A model generated the notes under the pieces. The model worked only from the letters and a program-made list of their open reading frames with translations, did not search any database and was not told where the DNA came from. Shown here piece by piece: positions 25,631 to 38,125 of a DNA stretch of 64,000 bases. This stretch comes from Lasioglossum baleicum (Eukaryota; Arthropoda; Insecta; Hymenoptera; Halictidae): positions 930,001 through 994,000 of the forward strand of contig NW_027469112.1 in NCBI RefSeq assembly GCF_051020765.1. Direction: 5' to 3'. Made by a program: the position numbers and the translations under genes. Positions within the stretch are counted from its first letter, which is position 1, and each line of letters opens with the position of its first letter.

Positions 25631-26236
25631 ACGTGTTTTTACTCGACTAGCCTGCGGGATGCATCCTCTCGCACGTGTTTTTGCTCGACTAGCCTGCGGG
25701 ATGCATCCTCTCGCACGTGTTTTTGCTCGACTAGCCTGCGGGATGCATCCTCTCGCACGTGTTTTTACTCGACTAGCCTGCGGGATGCATCCTCTCGCAC
25801 GTGTTTTTACTCGACTACCCTGCGCGAAGCATCCTCTCGCACGTGTTTTTACTCGACTAGCCTGCGGGATGCATACTCTCGCACGTGTTTTTGCTCGACT
25901 GGCCTGCTGGATGCACCCTCTCGCACGTGTTTTTACTCGACTAGCCTGCGGGATGCATCCTCTCGCACGTGTTTTTGCTCGACTAGCCTGCGGGATGCAT
26001 CCTCTCGCACGTGTTTTTGCTCGACTAGCCTGCGGGATGCATCCTCTCGCACGTGTTTTTGCTCGACTAGGCATGCGCATCCCAAAAAACCTGCGCATGC
26101 GCATCCCAAAAAACCTGCGCATGCGCATCCCACAAAACCTGCGCATGCGCATCCCACAAAACCTCGCACGTGTTTTTACTCGACTAGCCTGCGGGATGCA
26201 TCCTCTCGCACGAGTTTTTGCTCGACTAGCCATGCG
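24923..26236 (+). repeat. 3,483-bp offset duplication, right copy, with deletion
   Basis: Right partner of 21,440-22,755. It carries CACGAG at about 26,210 where the partner has CACGTG, GCGCGAAGC near 25,822 where the partner has GCGGGAAGC, and GACTGGCC near 25,898. Its right end is a 158-bp deletion at a shared TGCG. Confidence 0.82.
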
Positions 26237-26240
26237 GGAT
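26231..26240 (+). other. Hybrid B/A junction from a 158-bp deletion
   Basis: CATGCG of a B unit is joined to GGATGC of an A unit. In the 3,483-bp partner the two TGCG copies lie at 22,750 and 22,908, exactly 158 bp apart. Offsets to the partner are 3,483 before and 3,325 after the junction. 158 is not a multiple of three, so the spurious reading frames shift here. The pattern fits a microhomology- or slippage-type deletion. Confidence 0.85.
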
Positions 26241-27187
26241 GCATCCTCTCGCTCGTGTTTTTGCTCGACTAGCCTGCGGGATGCATCCTCTCGCACGTGT
26301 TTTTGCTCGACTAGCCATGCGCATCCCAAAAAACCTGCGCATGCGCATCCCACAAAACCTCGCACGTGTTTTTACTCGACTAGCCTGCGGGATGCATCCT
26401 CTCGCACGTGTTTTTGCTCGGCTAGCCTGCGGGATGCATCCTCTCGCACGTGTTTTTGCTCGACTAGCCATGCGCATCCCAAAAAACCTGCGCATGCGCA
26501 TCCCAAAAAACCTGCGCATGCGCATCCCACAAAACCTCGCACGTGTTTGTGCTCGACTAGCCTGCGGGATGCATCCTTTCGCACGTGTTTTTACTCGACT
26601 AGCCTGCGGGATGCATCCTCTCGCACGTGTTTTTGCTCGACTAGCCTGCGGGATGCATCCTCTCGCACGTGTTTGTGCTCGACTAGCCTGCGGGATGCAT
26701 CCTCTCGCACGTGTTTTTACTCGACTAGCCTGCGGGATGCATCCTCTCGCACGTGTTTTTGCTCGACTAGCCTGCGGGATGCATCCTCTCGCACGTGTTT
26801 TTGCTCGACTAGCCTGCGGGATGCATCCTCTCGCACGTGTTTTTACTCGACTAGCCTGCGGGATGCATCCTCTCGCACGTGTTTTTACTCGACTACCCTG
26901 CGGGATGCATACTCTCGCACGTGTTTTTGCTCGACTAGCCATGCGCATCCCAAAAAACCTGCGCATGCGCATCCCACAAAACCTGCGTATGCGCATCCCA
27001 CAAAACCTCGCACGTGTTTTTACTCGACTAGCCTGCGGGATGCATCCTCTCGCACGTGTTTTTACTCGACTAGCCTGCGGGAAGCATCCTCTCGCACGTG
27101 TTTTTACTCGACTAGCCTGCTGGATGCATACTCTCGCACGTGTTTTTGCTCGACTAGCCTGCTGGATGCATCCTCTCGCACGAGTTT

Positions 27188-30100
27188 TTACTCGACTAGC
27201 CTGCGGGATGCATCCTCTCGCACGTGTTTTTGCTCGACTAGCCTGCGGGATGCATCCTCTCGCACGTGTTTTTGCTCGACTAGCCTGCGGGATGCATCCT
27301 CTCGCACGTGTTTTTGCTCGACTAGGCATGCGCATCCCAAAAAACCTGCGCATGCGCATCCCAGAAAACCTGCGCATGCGCATCCCACAAAACCTGCGCA
27401 TGCGCATCCCACAAAACCTCGCACATGTTTTTACTCGACTAGCCTGCGGGATGCATCCTCTCGCACGTGTTTTTGCTCGACTAGCCATGCGCATCCCAAA
27501 AAACCTGCGCATGCGCATCCCAAAAAATCTGCGCATGCGCATCCCACAAAACCTGCGCATGCGCATCCCACAAAACCTCGCACGTGTTTGTGCTCGACTA
27601 GCCTGCGGGATGCATCCTTTCGCACGTGTTTTTACTCGACTAGCCTGCGGGATGCATCCTCTCGCACGTGTTTTTGCTCGACTAGCCTGCGGGATGCATC
27701 CTCTCGCACGTGTTTTTGCTCGACTAGCCATGCGCATCCCAAAAAACCTGCGCATGCGCATCCCAAAAAATCTGCGCATGCGCATCCCACAAAACCTGCG
27801 CATGCGCATCCCACAAAACCTCGCACGTGTTTGTGCTCGACTAGCCTGCGGGATGCATCATCTCGCACGTGTTTTTACTCGACTAGCCTGCGGGATGCAT
27901 CCTCTCGCACGTGTTTTTGCTCGACTAGCCTGCGGGATGCATCCTCTCGCACGTGTTTTTGCTCGACTAGCCTGCGGGATGCATCCTCTCGCACGTGTTT
28001 TTACTCGACTAGCCTGCGGGATGCATCCTCTCGCACGTGTTTTTACTCGACTACCCTGCGGGAAGCATCCTCTCGCACGTGTTTTTACTCGACTAGCCTG
28101 CGGGATGCATACTCTCGCACGTGTTTTTGCTCGACTAGCCTGCTGGATGCACCCTCTCGCACGTGTTTTTACTCGACTAGCCTGCGGGATGCATCCTCTC
28201 GCACGTGTTTTTGCTCGACTAGCCTGCGGGATGCATCCTCTCGCACGTGTTTTTGCTCAACTAGCCTGCGGGATGCATCCTCTCGCACGTGTTTTTGCTC
28301 GACTAGGCATGCGCATCCCAAAAAACCTGCGCATGCGCATCCCACAAAACCTGCGCATGCGCATCCCACAAAACCTCGCACGTGTTTTTACTCGACTAGC
28401 CTGCGGGATGCATCCTCTCGCACGTGTTTTTGCTCGACTAGCCATGCGCATCCCAAAAAACCTGCGCATGCGCATCCCAAAAAATCTGCGCATGCGCATC
28501 CCACAAAACCTGCGCATGCGCATCCCACAAAACCTCGCACGTGTTTGTGCTCGACTAGCCTGCGGGATGCATCCTTTCGCACGTGTTTTTACTCGACTAG
28601 CCTGCGGGATGCATCCTCTCGCACGTGTTTTTGCTCGACTAGCCTGCGGGATGCATCCTCTCGCACGTGTTTTTGCTCGACTAGCCATGCGCATCCCAAA
28701 AAACCTGCGCATGCGCATCCCAAAAAATCTGCGCATGCGCATCCCACAAAACCTGCGCATGCGCATCCCACAAAACCTCGCACGTGTTTGTGATCGACTA
28801 GCCTGCGGGATGCATCCTCTCGCACGTGTTTTTACTCGACTAGCCTGCGGGATGCATCCTCTCGCACGTGTTTTTGCTCGACTAGCCTGCGGGATGCATC
28901 CTCTCGCACGTGTTTTTGCTCGACTAGCCTGCGGGATGCATCCTCTCGCACGTGTTTTTGCTCGACTAGCCATGCGCATCCCATAAAACCTGCGCATGCG
29001 CATCCCACAAAACCTGCGCATGCGCATCCCACAAAACCTCGCACGTGTTTTTACTCGACTAGCCTGCGGGATGCATCCTCTCGCACGTGTTTTTACTCGA
29101 CTAGCCTGCGGGATGCATCCTCTCGCAAGTGTTTTTACTCGACTAGCCTGTGGGATGCATCCTCTCGCACGTGTTTTTGCTCGACTAGGCATGCGCATCC
29201 CAAAAAACCTGCGCATGCGCATCCCAAAAAACCTGCGCATGCGCATCCCACAAAACCTGCGCATGCGCATCCCACAAAACCTCGCACGTGTTTTTACTCG
29301 ACTAGCCTGCGGGATGCATCCTCTCGCACGTGTTTTTACTCGACTAGCCTGCGGGATGCATCCTCTCGCACGTGTTTTTACTCGACTAGCCTGCGGGATG
29401 CATCGTCTCGCACGTGTTTTTACTCGACTAGCCTGCGGGATGCATCCTCTCGCACGTGTTTTTGCTCGACTAGCCTGCGGGATGCATCCTCTCGCACGTG
29501 TTTTTGCTCGACTAGCCTGCGGGATGCATCCTCTCGCACGTGTTTTTACTCGACTAGCCTGCGGGATGCATCCTCTCGCACGTGTTTTTACTCGACTACC
29601 CTGCGGGATGCATCATCTCGCACGTGTTTTTGCTCGACTAGCCATGCGCATCCCAAAAAACCTGCGCATGCGCATCCCAAAAAACCTGCGCATGCGCATC
29701 CCACAAAACCTCGCACGTGTTTGTGCTCGACTAGCCTGCGGGATGCATCCTTTCGCACGTGTTTTTACTCGACTAGCCTGCGGGATGCATCCTCTCGCAC
29801 GTGTTTTTGCTCGACTAGCCTGCGGGATGCATCCTCTCGCACGTGTTTTTGCTCGACTAGCCTGCGGGACGCATCCTCTCGCACGTGTTTTTACTCGACT
29901 AGCCTGCAGGATGCATCCTCTCGCACGTGTTTTTACTCGACTAGCCTGCGGGATGCATCCTCTCGCACGTGTTTTTGCTCGACTAGCCTGCGGGATGCAT
30001 CCTCTCGCACGTGTTTTTGCTCGACTAGCCTGCGGGATGCATCCTCTCGCACGTGTTTTTGCTCGACTAGCCTGCGGGATGCATCCTCTCGCACGTGTTT

Positions 30101-32548
30101 TTACTCGACTAGCCTGCGGGATGCATCCTCTCGCACGTGTTTTTGCTCGACTAGCCTGCGGGATGCATCCTCTCGCACGTGTTTTTGCTCGACTAGCCTG
30201 CGGGATGCATCCTCTCGCACGTGTTTTTACTCGACTAGCCTGCGGGATGCATCCTCTCGCACGTGTTTTTACTCGACTACCCTGCGGGATGCATCCTCTC
30301 GCACGTGTTTTTGCTCGACTAGCCATGCGCATCCCAAAAAACCTGCGCATGCGCATCCCACAAAACATGCGCATGCGCATCCCACAAAACCTCGCACGTG
30401 TTTTTACTCGACTAGCCTGCGGGATGCATCCTCTCGCACGTGTTTTTACTCGACTAGCCTGCGGGATGCACCCTCTCGCACGTGTTTTTACTCGACTACC
30501 CTGCGGGATGCATCCTCTCGCACTTGTTTTTGCTCGCCTAGCCATGCGCATCCCATAAAACCTGCGCATGCGCATCCCACAAAACCTGCGCATGCGCATC
30601 CCACAAAACCTCGCACGTGTTTTTACTCGACTAGCCTGCGGGATGCATCCTCTCGCACGTGTTTTTACTCGACTAGCCTGCGGGATGCATCCTCTCGCAC
30701 GTGTTTTTACTCGACTAGCCTGCGGGATGCATCCTCTCGCACGTGTTTTTACTCGACTAGCCTGCAGGATGCATCCTCTCGCACGTGTTTTTACTCGACT
30801 AGCCTGCGGGATGCATCCTCTCGCACGTGTCTTTGCTCGACTAGCCATGCGCATCCCAAAAAACCTGCGCATGCGCATCCCAAAAAACCTGCGCATGCGC
30901 ATCCCACAAAACCTCGCACGTGTTTTTACTCGACTAGCCTGCGGGATGCATCCTCTCGCACGTGTTTTTGCTCGGCTAGCCTGCGGGATGCATCCTCTCG
31001 CACGTGTTTTTGCTCGACTAGCCATGCGCATCCCAAAAAACCTGCGCATGCGCATCCCACAAAACCTCGCACGTGTTTGTGCTCGACTAGCCTGCGGGAT
31101 GCATCCTTTCGCACGTGTTTTTACTCGACTAGCCTGCGGGATGCATCCTCTCGCACGTGTTTTTGCTCGACTAGCCTGCGGGATGCATCCTCTCGCACGT
31201 GTTTGTGCTCGACTAGCCTGCGGGATGCATCCTCTCGCACGTGTTTTTACTCGACTAGCCTGCGGGATGCATCCTCTCGCACGTGTTTTTGCTCGACTAG
31301 CCTGCGGGATGCATCCTCTCGCACGTGTTTTTGCTCGACTAGCCTGCGGGATGCATCCTCTCGCACGTGTTTTTACTCGACTAGCCTGCGGGATGCATCC
31401 TCTCGCACGTGTTTTTACTCGACTACCCTGCGGGATGCATACTCTCGCACGTGTGTTTGCTCGACTAGTCATGCGCATCCCAAAAAACCTGCGCATGCGC
31501 ATCCCACAAAACCTGCGTATGCGCATCCCACAAAACCTCGCACGTGTTTTTACTCGACTAGCCTGCGGGATGCATCCTCTCGCACGTGTTTTTACTCGAC
31601 TAGCCTGCGGGAAGCATCCTCTCGCACGTGTTTTTACTCGACTTGCCTGCGGGATGCATACTCTCGCACGTGTTTTTGCTCGACTAGCCAGCTGGATGCA
31701 TCCTCTCGCACGTGTTTTTACTCGACTAGCCTGCGGGATGCATCCTCTCGCACGTGTTTTTGCTCGACTAGCCTGCGGGATGCATCCTCTCGCACGTGTT
31801 TTTGCTCGACTAGCCTGCGGGATGCATCCTCTCGCACGTGTTTTTGCTCGACTAGGCATGCGCATCCCAAAAAACCTGCGCATGCGCATCCCAAAAAACC
31901 TGCGCATGCGCATCCCACAAAACCTGCGCATGCGCATCCCACAAAACCTCGCACGTGTTTTTACTCGACTAGCCTGCGGTATGCATCCTCTCGCACGTGT
32001 TTTTGCTCGACTAGCCATGCGCATCCCAAAAAACCTGCGCATGGGCATCCCAAAAAATCTGCGCATGCGCATCCCACAAAACCTGCGCATGCGCATCCCA
32101 CAAAACCTCGCACGTGTTTGTGCTCGACTAGCCTGCGGGATGCATCCTTTCGCACGTGTTTTTACTCGACTAGCCTGCGGGATGCATTCTCTCGCACGTG
32201 TTTTTGCTCGACTAGCCTGCGGGATGCATCCTCTCGCACGTGTTTTTACTCGACTACCCTGCGGGATGCATACTCTCGCACGTGTTTTTGCTCGACTAGC
32301 CATGCGCATCCCAAAAAACCTGCGCATGCGCATCCCACAAAACCTGCGTATGCGCATCCCACAAAACCTCGCACGTGTTTTTACTCGACTAGCCTGCGGG
32401 ATGCATCCTCTCGCACGTGTTTTTACTCGACTAGCCTGCGGGAAGCATCCTCTCGCACGTGTTTTTACTCGACTAGCCTGCTGGATGCATACTCTCGCAC
32501 GTGTTTTTGCTCGACTAGCCTGCTGGATGCATCCTCTCGCACGTGTTT
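27188..32548 (+). repeat. 5.4-kb higher-order repeat, copy 1
   Basis: First full copy, length 5,361 bp. It contains the AGAAAA B marker (27,360), the GCATCATC marker (27,858), GCTCAACTAG (28,255), the first ATAAAACCTG B unit (28,982), the CAAGTG/CTGTGGG pair (near 29,127-29,150), GTGTGTTTGCTCG with CTAGTC (31,450-31,470), ACTTGCC (31,642), CCAGCTGG (31,688), GCGGTATGC (31,978), CATGGGCATCCC (near 32,040) and GCATTCTC (32,184). This ordered list identifies the copy. Confidence 0.83.
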
Positions 32549-35500
32549 TTACTCGACTAGCCTGCGGGATGCATCCTCTCGCACGTGTTTTTGCTCGACT
32601 AGCCTGCGGGATGCATCCTCTCGCACGTGTTTTTGCTCGACTAGCCTGCGGGATGCATCCTCTCGCACGTGTTTTTGCTCGACTAGGCATGCGCATCCCA
32701 AAAAACCTGCGCATGCGCATCCCAGAAAACCTGCGCATGCGCATCCCACAAAACCTGCGCATGCGCATCCCACAAAACCTCGCACATGTTTTTACTCGAC
32801 TAGCCTGCGGGATGCATCCTCTCGCACGTGTTTTTGCTCGACTAGCCATGCGCATCCCAAAAAACCTGCGCATGCGCATCCCAAAAAATCTGCGCATGCG
32901 CATCCCACAAAACCTGCGCATGCGCATCCCACAAAACCTCGCACGTGTTTGTGCTCGACTAGCCTGCGGGATGCATCCTTTCGCACGTGTTTTTACTCGA
33001 CTAGCCTGCGGGATGCATCCTCTCGCACGTGTTTTTGCTCGACTAGCCTGCGGGATCCATCCTCTCGCACGTGTTTTTGCTCGACTAGCCATGCGCATCC
33101 CAAAAAACATGCGCATGCGCATCCCAAAAAATCTGCGCATGCGCATCCCACAAAACCTGCGCATGCGCATCCCACAAAACCTCGCACGTGTTTGTGCTCG
33201 ACTAGCCTGCGGGATGCATCATCTCGCACGTGTTTTTACTCGACTAGCCTGCGGGATGCATCCTCTCGCACGTGTTTTTGCTCGACTAGCCTGCGGGATG
33301 CATCCTCTCGCACGTGTTTTTGCTCGACTAGCCTGCGGGATGCATCCTCTCGCACGTGTTTTTACTCGACTAGCCTGCGGGATGCATCCTCTCGCACGTG
33401 TTTTTACTCGACTACCCTGCGGGAAGCATCCTCTCGCACGTGTTTTTACTCGACTAGCCTGCGGGATGCATACTCTCGCACGTGTTTTTGCTCGACTAGC
33501 CTGCTGGATGCACCCTCTCGCACGTGTTTTTACTCGACTAGCCTGCGGGATGCATCCTCTCGCACGTGTTTTTGCTCGACTAGCCTGCGGGATGCATCCT
33601 CTCGCACGTGTTTTTGCTCAACTAGCCTGCGGGATGCATCCTCTCGCACGTGTTTTTGCTCGACTAGGCATGCGCATCCCAAAAAACCTGCGCATGCGCA
33701 TCCCACAAAACCTCGCACGTGTTTTTACTCGACTAGCCTGCGGGATGCATCCTCTCGCACGTGTTTTTGCTCGACTAGCCATGCGCATCCCAAAAAACCT
33801 GCGCATGCGCATCCCAAAAAATCTGCGCATGCGCATCCCACAAAACCTGCGCATGCGCATCCCACAAAACCTCGCACGTGTTTGTGCTCGACTAGCCTGC
33901 GGGATGCATCCTTTCGCACGTGTTTTTACTCGACTAGCCTGCGGGATGCATCCTCTCGCACGTGTTTTTGCTCGACTAGCCTGCGGGATGCATCCTCTCG
34001 CACGTGTTTTTGCTCGACTAGCCATGCGCATCCCAAAAAATCTGCGCATGCGCATCCCACAAAACCTGCGCATGCGCATCCCACAAAACCTCGCACGTGT
34101 TTGTGCTCGACTAGCCTGCGGGATGCATCCTCTCGCACGTGTTTTTACTCGACTAGCCTGCGGGATGCATCCTCTCGCACGTGTTTTTGCTCGACTAGCC
34201 TGCGGGATGCATCCTCTCGCACGTGTTTTTGCTCGACTAGCCTGCGGGATGCATCCTCTCGCACGTGTTTTTACTCGACTACCCTGCGGGATGCATCCTC
34301 TCGCACGTGTTTTTGCTCGACTAGCCATGCGCATCCCATAAAACCTGCGCATGCGCATCCCACAAAACCTGCGCATGCGCATCCCACAAAACCTCGCACG
34401 TGTTTTTACTCGACTAGCCTGCGGGATGCATCCTCTCGCACGTGTTTTTACTCGACTAGCCTGCGGGATGCATCCTCTCGCAAGTGTTTTTACTCGACTA
34501 GCCTGTGGGATGCATCCTCTCGCACGTGTTTTTGCTCGACTAGGCATGCGCATCCCAAAAAACCTGCGCATGCGCATCCCAAAAAACCTGCGCATGCGCA
34601 TCCCACAAAACCTGCGCATGCGCATCCCACAAAACCTCGCACGTGTTTTTACTCGACTAGCCTGCGGGATGCATCCTCTCGCACGTGTTTTTACTCGACT
34701 AGCCTGCGGGATGCATCCTCTCGCACGTGTTTTTACTCGACTAGCCTGCGGGATGCATCGTCTCGCACGTGTTTTTACTCGACTAGCCTGCGGGATGCAT
34801 CCTCTCGCACGTGTTTTTGCTCGACTAGCCTGCGGGATGCATCCTCTCGCACGTGTTTTTGCTCGACTAGCCTGCGGGATGCATCCTCTCGCACGTGTTT
34901 TTACTCGACTAGCCTGCGGGATGCATCCTCTCGCACGTGTTTTTACTCGACTACCCTGCGGGATGCATCATCTCGCACGTGTTTTTGCTCGACTAGCCAT
35001 GCGCATCCCAAAAAACCTGCGCATGCGCATCCCAAAAAACCTGCGCATGCGCATCCCACAAAACCTCGCACGTGTTTGTGCTCGGACTAGCCTGCGGGAT
35101 GCATCCTTTCGCACGTGTTTTTACTCGACTAGCCTGCGGGATGCATCCTCTCGCACGTGTTTTGCTCGACTAGCCTGCGGGATGCATCCTCTCGCACGTG
35201 TTTTTGCTCGACTAGCCTGCGGGATGCATCCTCTCGCACGTGTTTTTGCTCGACTAGCCTGCGGGATGCATCCTCTCGCACGTGTTTTTACTCGACTAGC
35301 CTGCGGGATGCATCCTCTCGCACGTGTTTTTACTCGACTACCCTGCGGGATGCATACTCTCGCACGTGTGTTTGCTCGACTAGTCATGCGCATCCCAAAA
35401 AACCTGCGCATGCGCATCCCACAAAACCTGCGTATGCGCATCCCACAAAACCTCGCACGTGTTTTTACTCGACTAGCCTGCGGGAAGCATCCTCTCGCAC

Positions 35501-38125
35501 GTGTTTTTACTCGACTTGCCTGCGGGATGCATACTCTCGCACGTGTTTTTGCTCGACTAGCCAGCTGGATGCATCCTCTCGCACGTGTTTTTACTCGACT
35601 AGCCTGCGGGATGCATCCTCTCGCACGTGTTTTGCTCGACTAGCCTGCGGGATGCATCCTCTCGCACGTGTTTTTGCTCGACTAGCCTGCGGGATGCATC
35701 CTCTCGCACGTGTTTTTGCTCGACTAGGCATGCGCATCCCAAAAAACCTGCGCATGCGCATCCCACAAAACCTGCGCATGCGCATCCCACAAAACCTCGC
35801 ACGTGTTTTTACTCGACTAGCCTGCGGTATGCATCCTCTCGCACGTGTTTTTGCTCGACTAGCCATGCGCATCCCAAAAAACCTGCGCATGGGCATCCCA
35901 AAAAATCTGCGCATGCGCATCCCACAAAACCTGCGCATGCGCATCCCACAAAACCTCGCACGTGTTTGTGCTCGACTAGCCTGCGGGATGCATCCTTTCG
36001 CACGTGTTTTTACTCGACTAGCCTGCGGGATGCATTCTCTCGCACGTGTTTTTGCTCGACTAGCCTGCGGGATGCATCCTCTCGCACGTGTTTTTGCTCG
36101 ACTAGCCATGCGCATCCCAAAAAAACCTGCGCATGCGCATCCCACAAAACCTCGCACGTGTTTTTACTCGACTAGCCTGCGGGATGCATCCTCTCGCACG
36201 TGTTTTTACTCGACTAGCCTGCGGGATGCATCCTCTCGCAAGTGTTTTTACTCGACTAGCCTGCGGGATGCATCCTCTCGCACGTGTTTTTGCTCGACTA
36301 GGCATGCGCATCCCAAAAAACCTGCGCATGCGCATCCCAAAAAACCTGCGCATGCGCATCCCACAAAACCTGCGCATGCGCATCCCACAAAACCTCGCAC
36401 GTGTTTTTACTCGACTAGCCTGCGGGATGCATCCTCTCGCACGTGTTTTTACTCGACTAGCCTGCGGGATGCATCCTCTCGCACGTGTTTTTACTCGACT
36501 AGCCTGCGGGATGCATCGTCTCGCACGTGTTTTTACTCGACTAGCCTGCGGGATGCATCCTCTCGCACGTGTTTTTGCTCGACTAGCCTGCGGGATGCAT
36601 CCTCTCGCACGTGTTTTTGCTCGACTAGCCTGCGGGATGCATCCTCTCGCACGTGTTTTTACTCGACTAGCCTGCGGGATGCATCCTCTCGCACGTGTTT
36701 TTACTCGACTAGCCTGCGGGATGCATCCTCTCGCACGTGTTTTTACTCGACTAGTCTGCGGGATGCATCCTCTCGCACGTGTTTTTACTCGACTAGCCTG
36801 CAGGATGCATCCTCTCGCACGTGTTTTTACTCGACTAGCCTGCGGGATGCATCCTCTCGCACGTGTCTTTGCTCGACTAGCCATGCGCATCCCAAAAAAC
36901 CTGCGCATGCGCATCCCAAAAAACCTGCGCATGCGCATCCCACAAAACCTCGCACGTGTTTTTACTCGACTAGCCTGCGGGATGCATCCTCTCGCACGTG
37001 TTTTTGCTCGGCTAGCCTGCGGGATGCATCCTCTCGCACGTGTTTTTGCTCGACTAGCCATGCGCATCCCAAAAAACCTGCGCATGCGCATCCCACAAAA
37101 CCTCGCACGTGTTTGTGCTCGACTAGCCTGCGGGATGCATCCTTTCGCACGTGTTTTTACTCGACTAGCCTGCGGGATGCATCCTCTCGCTCGTGTTTTT
37201 GCTCGACTAGCCTGCGGGATGCATCCTCTCGCACGTGTTTTTGCTCGACTAGCCATGCGCATCCCAAAAAACCTGCGCATGCGCATCCCACAAAACCTCG
37301 CACGTGTTTTTACTCGACTAGCCTGCGGGATGCATCCTCTCGCACGTGTTTTTGCTCGGCTAGCCTGCGGGATGCATCCTGTCGCACGTGTTTTTGCTCG
37401 ACTAGCCATGCGCATCCCAAAAAACCTGCGCATGCGCATCCCAAAAAACCTGCGCATGCGCATCCCACAAAACCTCGCACGTGTTTGTGCTCGACTAGCC
37501 TGCGGGATGCATCCTTTCGCACGTGTTTTTACTCGACTAGCCTGCGGGATGCATCCTCTCGCACGTGTTTTTGCTCGACTAGCCTGCGGGATGCATCCTC
37601 TCGCACGTGTTTGTGCTCGACTAGCCTGCGGGATGCATCCTCTCGCACGTGTTTTTACTCGACTAGCCTGCGGGATGCATCCTCTCGCACGTGTTTTTGC
37701 TCGACTAGCCTGCGGGATGCATCCTCTCGCACGTGTTTTTGCTCGACTAGCCTGCGGGATGCATCCTCTCGCACGTGTTTTTACTCGACTAGCCTGCGGG
37801 ATGCATCCTCTCGCACGTGTTTTTACTCGACTACCCTGCGGGATGCATACTCTCGCACGTGTTTTTGCTCGACTAGCCATGCGCATCCCAAAAAACCTGC
37901 GCATGCGCATCCCACAAAACCTGCGTATGCGCATCCCACAAAACCTCGCACGTGTTTTTACTCGACTAGCCTGCGGGATGCATCCTCTCGCACGTGTTTT
38001 TACTCGACTAGCCTGCGGGAAGCATCCTCTCGCACGTGTTTTTACTCGACTAGCCTGCTGGATGCATACTCTCGCACGTGTTTTTGCTCGACTAGCCTGC
38101 TGGATGCATCCTCTCGCACGTGTTT
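32549..38125 (+). repeat. 5.6-kb higher-order repeat, copy 2 (disturbed)
   Basis: Second copy, 5,577 bp. The left part follows copy 1 closely (offset 5,361). The markers GTGTGTTTG, ACTTGCC, CCAGCTGG, GCGGTATGC, CATGGGC and GCATTCTC reappear at 35,366-36,032, about 3.9 kb after those of copy 1 instead of 5.4 kb, so about 1.4-1.5 kb expected between them is missing. A different module fills 36,150-38,125. The disturbed part coincides with four single-base indels. Confidence 0.75.
35079..36126 (+). other. Cluster of four single-base indels
   Basis: An extra G in GTGCTCGGACTAG at 35,080-35,090. T5 becomes T4 in GTGTTTTGCTCG at about 35,158-35,161 and again at about 35,628-35,631. A6 becomes A7 in CCCAAAAAAACC at 36,117-36,126. 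The four changes sum to zero. Three of the four are homopolymer length changes, and only five other phase breaks exist in the remaining 63 kb. Confidence 0.85.

Larger units (their letters stand above)
20141..26232 (+). repeat. Array region 4
   Basis: Holds a five-unit B block at about 20,288-20,402 (K-K-K-Q-Q, one of the longest seen) and a 3,483-bp duplication. Four-unit B blocks dominate again, as in region 1. It ends at a hybrid junction, CATGCGGGATG, where the start of a B unit is fused to the tail of an A unit. No gene is seen. Confidence 0.88.

Noticed and set aside
28785..28800. TGA at 28,791-28,793 and TAA at 45,300-45,302 as gene ends
   Set aside because: Each is a private single-base change (GTGATCG for GTGCTCG; CACATAAC for CACAAAAC) in an otherwise unbroken repeat run, with nothing marking a gene boundary.
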